Source of the DNA: a virus
Direction: 5' to 3' (one strand)
Virus record (IMG/VR): IMGVR_UViG_3300045922_000151
Coordinates: 1-64,000 of that record
Length of the DNA: 64,000 nucleotides
The notes beneath the pieces are model-generated. The model made no database searches. It saw nothing but the letters and a program-made list of their open reading frames with translations, and was not told the DNA's origin. Below are positions 58,575 through 64,000 of the stretch, one piece after another. Every line of letters starts with the position of its first letter. Position 1 is the first letter of the stretch. A program made the translations under genes and the position numbers.

Positions 58575-59204
58575 TTACTCAAAAGACCGATTTCCTCTTT
58601 TAGTAGAAAAAAACTCTTCTTGGATTTTACGGAAGTTCTCTTTGAACTCCTCTTGGGAGAGTTTTCCCGACTTCCATTTGGCAAGCAAGGAATTATCATC
58701 TCCTCCAGAAGAACGACTTGATGCCGGCAAGGACGCTCTTTCAGCTTCCTTCTTTTCACGAAGCGCTTTCAAAGCACCTTCAACGGCTGGATGTTTCACT
58801 GCCTCTTCAAGTGGCTTTCCAAGCCCCTTTGCGAAGGTAGAAACAATTTCCAACTCGTCGGCATCAAAATCCCTTCTTTTTACAAGAAATTCAATCTTTT
58901 CTTTCCACTCCTTATCATCAGGTTTCCCGCCATCCTGATTTTCAACGACCTTTTTAGGTTCTTCTGTTTTTGCAGAAGACTTAACTTTAGCTTCAAGTTT
59001 TTTGAGTCGTGCGTAAAGTTGTTTATTTTTTTCTTTCAACTCTTCTACCGACTCTCCACCTTCAGAAGTGAAGCCATCATCTGAAGTTGGTTCGGAAGTT
59101 ACAGCATCCGAAGTGCTGTCAGGATTTTGAGGAGTATCCTGCGACTCTAAATTTTGTTCATCCATATTATTAAAAGGACTTATTGGTTTATAAGGGGTTG
59201 CCAC
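58575..59204 (-). CDS. Capsid scaffold protein (phage B)
   Basis: 209 aa. The N-terminal 60 residues are acidic and disordered. A coiled coil (KEKNKQLYARLKKLEAKVKS) and a C-terminal helical hook (KWKSGKLSQEEFKENFRKIQ) follow. This is the common plan of podovirus scaffolds, and the gene lies directly upstream of the capsid gene. Confidence 0.82.
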   Translation of the reverse strand: MATPYKPISPFNNMDEQNLESQDTPQNPDSTSDAVTSEPTSDDGFTSEGGESVEELKEKNKQLYARLKKLEAKVKSSAKTEEPKKVVENQDGGKPDDKEWKEKIEFLVKRRDFDADELEIVSTFAKGLGKPLEEAVKHPAVEGALKALREKKEAERASLPASSRSSGGDDNSLLAKWKSGKLSQEEFKENFRKIQEEFFSTKRGNRSFE

Positions 59205-59325
59205 TCCCCAATAGCCTTTTGTAGCGGTTGGCCTCCGCTATGCGGGTTTTTAAACGAGGTTTTCCCACAAGCCCTCAAGTTTTTACTTTTTTCTTAATCT
59301 TAATTTTCTCAATGTCATTTTTTTA
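59205..59325 (-). other. Structured intergenic leader before the scaffold gene
   Basis: Contains GGGG-AGTGGCAA-CCCC and a flanking ATTGG/CCAAT pairing close to the scaffold start, plus CCGC/GCGG nearby. It could be an mRNA leader controlling scaffold/capsid ratio. No known riboswitch is recognised. Confidence 0.3.
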
Positions 59326-59583
59326 TTATTCATAATTATCTTCACCGACCTTTGTTTTTTGAGATAAAAGTCCGATAGTATTTAAAAAGTTTTTCAACGC
59401 CTTATAAGCTATAATCCTTCCTTCAAAAACTACATTTTTATCAAGTTTCTTTTCCTCTTCATCAAGCGTTGTTATATCTTTTAATCCCTCAAGGTAAAGT
59501 TTCAAAATCTCTTCAATGTATTCCCATTCTTTACGGGATTTAATCAATTGGCACGCTTTTTTATGTTCTTCTGTTATCTTCAT
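59326..59583 (-). CDS. Hypothetical helical protein, 85 aa
   Basis: Soluble, charged helices (KACQLIKSRKEWEYIEEILK, RIIAYKALKNFLNTIGLLSQ). Located between portal and scaffold genes, coupled to the portal gene with 1 nt between. No family is recognised. Confidence 0.55.
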   Translation of the reverse strand: MKITEEHKKACQLIKSRKEWEYIEEILKLYLEGLKDITTLDEEEKKLDKNVVFEGRIIAYKALKNFLNTIGLLSQKTKVGEDNYE

Positions 59584-59584
59584 A

Positions 59585-61402
59585 TTATTGCGTCATAACC
59601 GATCCCATTGGGGGAGTTGGCGTCTGTGACATTTCGTTTTCATTTAATACCTGCCCCCCTAATAATTGCGTTATTTTGGGCAAACCCTGCGAAGATTGCG
59701 TTTGTTGTATTGCTTTTGTTTCTTCAATTTTCTGGATATCAGTTACCGGAATTCCTATTTTTTCTGCTATCTTATAAATAAACCTTCTTAATAATGGGTC
59801 TTGTAATACCTGCGGATTTACTATCTGATTTAAGAAGTTCTGGAGGTTAATCACTTCAGTAGTCGGGTCAACTTTTTCATTAACCACATTGACAATAACT
59901 TGATATTCAAAATCCTTGAAATATCCCTTCCCATAATTGATAGCCCTAACAAGCCCGCCCTTTGAAATCTCCTTTTTAATTTTTTTCTCATAATCAGCAA
60001 GTTCTTCTTCCGGAGGGGCAAAACCTGTTTCTTCAAAGTATTGTGAAATGTAGTTTTTCTTTAACTCTTCAATAAGAAAAGCGTCAACCTGTTCAATATC
60101 ATCTAAAGAGTTAGAGATAATTTGTAATAATTCTTTTTCATTGAATTGTTTTACAAGTTTGGGCAATAAATACTTTCCAACAAATCTTTCCAAGAAAAGC
60201 CCAAAGTTCTGTCTCATAAGTCCAAAGTTCCCAAGACTTTGTCTTTCTTGAATTAAAGCATTCGTTGCCGGCGTTGTTGCCGGGACAGACTCACCCCTTA
60301 CCACATCATAAGTAAAGGTTAACCTATCGGCCAATAAATCCCACATTTGCTCCTCGCTTTTCCAAGAAGACAAATCTCTATTTTCAGTAGCAACCGGAGT
60401 TAAAGAAGTCCCCCTCAAAATCGTTCCGTCTATGTAATCCGTAATAAAGTTAGAACCCACCAATGAAGTATCATCTGGCGTAATAAAAAGATGCTTGCTT
60501 GAAATCTCCATCGCCACTGACTTTTGATTTGCTATTTCGTTTCTCCTAATTTGAGCATCAAGCAACAGCTCAACATCTCCAACGCCAAGTAATCTTCCTT
60601 TTTGTTTTCTAATTGAAAAGTCAAAGTAGGTATATTCATCAACTTCACCCTTCCAAAGAACAAGTCCGTTTTCTATAATTCCCGACCTTGTTTTTTTGTA
60701 GTCATCCACATCGGCAACAAAAAACCAACTCTTTACAAATTTATTATCCTTCCCTCCTTTTTTCACCCAAGACTCCGGGCAAATTCCCTGCCTCTCATAA
60801 ACTTTAATAAATTCCTCTCCCGACTCTTTCCATCTTTCCAATAAATCATCTACATTTTGCCAGCCATCTTCTTTTTTCTCTAAAAGTCCTGCCGGAGTAA
60901 GTAAATGCTCCTCAATGATATATCTTGCTTTTGAAAGATTTTCCGCGCTTTGGTCAAAATACACATTCCGCAAATCAACCACATCGGGAACTAATTTTTT
61001 GCTCAACTTTATAATCGTGGTCCCAAAAGTAGCGGCATCTTCCGCCATTTCGTTTAAGAGTTCGCCAAAATCATTATCTCTCGCCCAATTCTTAAAGCCG
61101 TGTTCTAAAAACAACGCCTTTATTTGCCTCATCGTATTTTGGGAAAATATCCTAAAGTGCTTAATATCTACATCAATAAGACGCTTCGTAGTATCCCTTC
61201 TAAAAAGGACAATATTATAAAAGAATTTTTTTCTTCCCCGCGAGTCTTTGTCTCCACTTTCAAACTTTGAATTAGTATAAAAAATTACCTTATTAATAAG
61301 CCTATAAGTATTAAAATTATAACCATTAGCTATCTTAATGGTTCCATTTTTATAATCGTCAATCTCGTGACGAACTTGCTTAAATATATCTTCTAGAATC
61401 AT
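59585..61402 (-). CDS. Portal protein (phage B)
   Basis: 605 aa. Helix-rich (SGRVYERQGICPES-type strand segments, LLLDAQIRRNEIANQKSVAM near 300, WDLLADRLTFTYDVVRGESV near 380). Size and position next to terminase fit podovirus head-tail connecting proteins. The C-terminus is a Gln/Thr/Pro-rich tail. No MuF domain is attached, in contrast to phage A. Confidence 0.85.
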   Translation of the reverse strand: MILEDIFKQVRHEIDDYKNGTIKIANGYNFNTYRLINKVIFYTNSKFESGDKDSRGRKKFFYNIVLFRRDTTKRLIDVDIKHFRIFSQNTMRQIKALFLEHGFKNWARDNDFGELLNEMAEDAATFGTTIIKLSKKLVPDVVDLRNVYFDQSAENLSKARYIIEEHLLTPAGLLEKKEDGWQNVDDLLERWKESGEEFIKVYERQGICPESWVKKGGKDNKFVKSWFFVADVDDYKKTRSGIIENGLVLWKGEVDEYTYFDFSIRKQKGRLLGVGDVELLLDAQIRRNEIANQKSVAMEISSKHLFITPDDTSLVGSNFITDYIDGTILRGTSLTPVATENRDLSSWKSEEQMWDLLADRLTFTYDVVRGESVPATTPATNALIQERQSLGNFGLMRQNFGLFLERFVGKYLLPKLVKQFNEKELLQIISNSLDDIEQVDAFLIEELKKNYISQYFEETGFAPPEEELADYEKKIKKEISKGGLVRAINYGKGYFKDFEYQVIVNVVNEKVDPTTEVINLQNFLNQIVNPQVLQDPLLRRFIYKIAEKIGIPVTDIQKIEETKAIQQTQSSQGLPKITQLLGGQVLNENEMSQTPTPPMGSVMTQ

Positions 61403-61551
61403 TTCTTTCTTTTTATTCTTTTAACCTTATTTGGCAACACCTTTATATTTGGTGTTTCCTTTAACCATTCTTTAAAAACCTTTTTACTCATTTTACCTTG
61501 CTTCACAAGGATAGCAAACTTTCTTAATTGTGATTTAGACTTGAACGGCAT
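61399..61551 (-). CDS. Small basic phage protein, 50 aa
   Basis: The ORF from ATG 61551 reads MPFKSKSQLRKFAILVKQGK and ends KRIKRKK. The MPFKSKxQxRKF start is a recurring phage small-protein pattern placed before portal genes. ATGA overlap with the portal start indicates coupling. It may bind DNA or the packaging motor; function is not established. Confidence 0.65.
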   Translation of the reverse strand: MPFKSKSQLRKFAILVKQGKMSKKVFKEWLKETPNIKVLPNKVKRIKRKK

Positions 61552-61588
61552 ATTATTTACAGGACTAATTATAATATAGCCTTATTTC

Positions 61589-63010
61589 TTATTCAAACGA
61601 GTTTTTGGAAAAATAATCCCTTCTTGATTGTATTTGCATCATTTGTAGTTTTTTATCCATTCCCGGCGGCTGGGCTATCTGTAACTGATAAGCCAAGCTA
61701 TCCAAAACATCGTCATTAATTCCCTTCGGAAACATAAACATTTCTTCCTCTAAATCCTTACATTCTCCCTCAATGTGAAAAACGCTTCCGCTTTCATATC
61801 TTGGTATTAAACCCCTGATTCTTATCTCTTTTGCCGTTTGACTATGCTCCAATTCTACAATAGGCAAAAAGACATTTCTTTTTCTCATTTCTTCGTCTAA
61901 AAATGGCTTTAATCCTATAAGATATTGAGTTTTTTCTATTCCTATTTTTTCAAGTTTTTCTAATTCATATAAAGAAAAAATCATATCTACCAATTCTGTT
62001 GGCGAAACTCTTTTTTTAAATGCTTTTATATTCCATTTATTTTCTTTGTCTACGTAGTTAATAACAAATCCGGTATAATTCGCGGAATCTTTTTTTGACA
62101 TCGCCGGATCAATTGTCAAAAACTTCCTAACTTCAAGTTTTTGGATTTCTTCTGCTTTTCTGGTTTTAATCCATTCGGGCTTAAACTCTTGTCCCTCAAT
62201 AGCAATGGGTGTCTGTTGATAAAGCGATTGCCAATTATAAGTTCCAATTGTTTCTTTTATTTTTAATAAATCGTCTAAACTATACTTCTCTGGCCATAAC
62301 GGCTCGCCAAACTTTCTATATTTCTCCTCTGTTTCTGCTATTGCTGGATATTTGATAACTGCCCAATCTTCCGGCTGTTCTTTTAAAAGTCTTCCCACTA
62401 AATCATCAAAGTGCCATCTTGTTATCATAATTACAATTTTGCCATCTTTTTCTAACCTCGTATAAAGAGTTGAAGTAAAATAATCCCATACTTTTTCTCT
62501 ATAAACTTGGCTTTCTGCTTCTTCTCTGTTTTTAACTGGGTCATCAATAATAAGCAAATTCGCTCCACGTCCAGTTATTCCTCCGCCCAAGCCAACCGCA
62601 ACATAACTGCCATTATGTCCTTTTAATTTCCACTCGCTTTTAGCGCTTATATCCTCTCTAATTTCGTGTCCAAAAACAAATTTGTATTCCGGAGTATTTA
62701 TTATATCCCTTGTTTGCGCCCCAAATTTAGAAGCCAAATCTGCCGAATAAGATGAAACAATAATTTCGTGGTCTGGATTTCTGCCTAAATACCAAGCGGG
62801 AAACATAATACTGGACAACAAAGATTTTCCGTGTCTTGGAGGTAAAAGTAAAATAAGTCTTTTGATTTCTCCTTTTTCTACTTTTTCTAAATGATGAATA
62901 GTCTCGTTATGATGCCAATTAAACTGATAATCTTTCTTTAGTAACAAAATAAAAGCATCAAAATAACACCTTGCCGCTTCTCTTGCTAATAATAATTTTT
63001 CATTTTCCAT
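61589..63010 (-). CDS. terL: Terminase large subunit (phage B)
   Basis: 473 aa. Walker A PPRHGKS is at 57-63, Walker B LLIIDDP near 155, coupling ITRWHFDD near 195. The nuclease domain has FLTIDPAMSK near 300 and NDDVLDSLAYQLQ at the end. This is a phage T7/P22-type TerL without homology to A's TerL beyond fold motifs. Confidence 0.95.
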   Translation of the reverse strand: MENEKLLLAREAARCYFDAFILLLKKDYQFNWHHNETIHHLEKVEKGEIKRLILLLPPRHGKSLLSSIMFPAWYLGRNPDHEIIVSSYSADLASKFGAQTRDIINTPEYKFVFGHEIREDISAKSEWKLKGHNGSYVAVGLGGGITGRGANLLIIDDPVKNREEAESQVYREKVWDYFTSTLYTRLEKDGKIVIMITRWHFDDLVGRLLKEQPEDWAVIKYPAIAETEEKYRKFGEPLWPEKYSLDDLLKIKETIGTYNWQSLYQQTPIAIEGQEFKPEWIKTRKAEEIQKLEVRKFLTIDPAMSKKDSANYTGFVINYVDKENKWNIKAFKKRVSPTELVDMIFSLYELEKLEKIGIEKTQYLIGLKPFLDEEMRKRNVFLPIVELEHSQTAKEIRIRGLIPRYESGSVFHIEGECKDLEEEMFMFPKGINDDVLDSLAYQLQIAQPPGMDKKLQMMQIQSRRDYFSKNSFE

Positions 63011-63413
63011 TATTTCTTCTTTCTACAACTTTTTTAATAATTGCATCAAATTGTTCATCAGATATTAAATTTGTGTAAATTTCTTGCTCAATCCTTTCCA
63101 CTTCTTTCCCGTAAATTTTTTCTACTATATCTTTCCAGAAGTTATAATTCCCCTTCAATCCGCTTTCAATGCCCTGCTTTAATAACTCAATATAAATGGG
63201 CTCTGGAGTTTCACCCAAACTCAACGCTTTTGCAACTTCCCTTGCCGCTATTTCAAAATCTTTGTTAAAGTTTCTTTTTCCTCGCGGTCTTCCTCTTTTT
63301 TCCGGCTGATTTTCGCTTGTAAAACGAGACTCCAAAGGTGGATGCCCCGGTCCAACCTTATATTCTAACTCCTGTTTTTCTCCCGTTTTTTCACTTTTTA
63401 ATTCTTCTTCCAT
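63000..63413 (-). CDS. Terminase small-subunit-like protein (DUF5681-like)
   Basis: 137 aa. KPGHPPLE-type start, then FTSENQPEKRGRPRGKRNFN, the basic GRPKGxxN-type motif of DUF5681/TerS-like proteins. A helical C-terminus follows. It directly precedes TerL with an 11-nt overlap. A perfect extended -10 box lies 8 nt before its ATG. Confidence 0.75.
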   Translation of the reverse strand: MEEELKSEKTGEKQELEYKVGPGHPPLESRFTSENQPEKRGRPRGKRNFNKDFEIAAREVAKALSLGETPEPIYIELLKQGIESGLKGNYNFWKDIVEKIYGKEVERIEQEIYTNLISDEQFDAIIKKVVERRNNGK

Positions 63414-63421
63414 ACTCTTAA

Positions 63422-63430
63422 ATTATACCA
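63422..63430 (-). promoter_or_regulatory. Extended -10 promoter, 8 nt before ATG 63413
   Basis: Minus strand TGG-TATAAT. It begins the B packaging/head operon and predicts a leader of 1-2 nt, like several A promoters. Confidence 0.6.
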
Positions 63431-63447
63431 CTTTTTCTTAAAATTTA

Positions 63448-64000
63448 CTATTTTTTATTCGGACCTCTATATTTACCAACTCTATAACCTTCTTTTTTGG
63501 CAATACTATATGCTACTCTTGCCGCTTGTCTTTCTGATACCGGTCGCCTTGGATTCCATCTAGGGTGGTATGGTTTATGAGTATTTTCAACAATGCCGGT
63601 TTCCATTATCTTTTCTTTAAGTTCATTGATAAATTCTTCGGCTGATTTGCTTCTTTTTATTGTTTCCTTTTCGGTTTCTTGTTGTTTTTTTCTTCTTCTT
63701 CTTAAAAGAAGATATGTCATCCAGAATTTTCTCTTAGTTCCTGCTACTCCACCGCCGCCACCGCCACCATCACCACCGCCGCCGGCAATTAATTGGGCAT
63801 TAGAATTAACAATTCCTATACCTGACAAAGAGATTTGTCCAATAATTATCAGACTACCGTCAGCCGTTAAAATACCAACATTTATTAGAGAACTTGAACC
63901 ACTTAATTCAAGACTACCTGCGACATCAAGATTCCCCAGCCCATAAATTAGAGATGAGCCATAAACAATGCCTTCGCCTTGAATTTGTCCATTAGCAGAT
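63448..64000 (-). CDS. Fibre-like protein with beta-repeats and glycine-rich linker (partial, open at right edge)
   Basis: The frame is open to the right edge. It begins with repeats of the form GSSLIYGLGNLDVAGSLE and SSSLINVGILTADGSL, then a polyglycine linker (GGGGDGGGGGGG), a Lys/Arg cluster and a C-terminal module (HKPYHPRWNPRRPVSERQAA). The N-terminus lies outside the window. It is probably a tail spike or structural protein; a TTG start inside the frame (63828) is less likely than readthrough from outside. Confidence 0.65.
   Translation of the reverse strand, partial: SANGQIQGEGIVYGSSLIYGLGNLDVAGSLELSGSSSLINVGILTADGSLIIIGQISLSGIGIVNSNAQLIAGGGGDGGGGGGGVAGTKRKFWMTYLLLRRRRKKQQETEKETIKRSKSAEEFINELKEKIMETGIVENTHKPYHPRWNPRRPVSERQAARVAYSIAKKEGYRVGKYRGPNKK

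Overview
The window is bacteriophage DNA from end to end. No bacterial housekeeping gene, rRNA or tRNA was recognised, and every protein-coding gene I accept is on the minus strand, so gene order is described right to left. Two phage genomes of different morphotype lie in one contig. Phage A (about 696-35642, GC-richer) has a complete siphovirus-type gene set. Phage B (about 35643-64000 and running off the right edge, AT-rich) has a podovirus-type gene set. A third, short piece (1-695) is a diverged copy of B's accessory genes at 35909-36656, so A is flanked on both sides by B-like DNA. The 10-bp word AGTATCCTAG occurs at both A/B boundaries (696-705 and 35633-35642). Whether this is a real cointegrate or an assembly join cannot be decided from the sequence alone.

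Phage A, in transcription order: replication initiator, DnaC-like loader, two DNA methyltransferases (one with a ParB-like domain), a Stealth-like phosphotransferase, small and large terminase, portal-MuF fusion, HK97-type protease and capsid, a 27-repeat structural protein, head-tail connectors, major tail protein, tail chaperone with a -1 frameshift extension, tape measure, tail tip genes, and a lysis cassette (papain-like endolysin, membrane proteins, lysozyme). A terminator at 9313-9336 and an operator array at 9165-9230 follow. The early/recombination operon comes next: DUF932, SSB, SF2 helicase, annealing-type protein, RecB-like exonuclease, NinG, HNH. Between the helicase and its upstream neighbour lies the only plausible plus-strand transcription unit, a structured ncRNA with its own promoter and terminator (6509-6677).

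Phage B, in transcription order: a partial fibre-like gene at the right edge, small and large terminase, portal, scaffold, major capsid gene split by a group I intron carrying an HNH ORF, a decayed glycosyltransferase, adaptor, methyltransferase, collagen/CBM tail fibre, beta-propeller tail protein, a 1343-aa polyvalent ejection protein with a metallopeptidase motif, a papain-like endolysin interrupted by an in-frame stop, holin, lysozyme, annealing protein, exonuclease, replication initiator, Hjc-like resolvase and small accessory genes, ending at a strong terminator (35770-35793).

Although their virion modules differ, A and B share a replication-initiator N-terminus, both lysis enzymes and a promoter architecture (a DnaA-box-like GTTATCAACA element 28-29 bp upstream of TATAAT). 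Both mostly lack Shine-Dalgarno sequences, and several genes have a -10 box only 6-9 nt before ATG, which predicts leaderless mRNAs. This suggests one host lineage for both. The host cannot be named from the sequence; an uncultivated bacterium known from metagenomes is a reasonable guess only. No integrase or recognisable lysogeny repressor was found.
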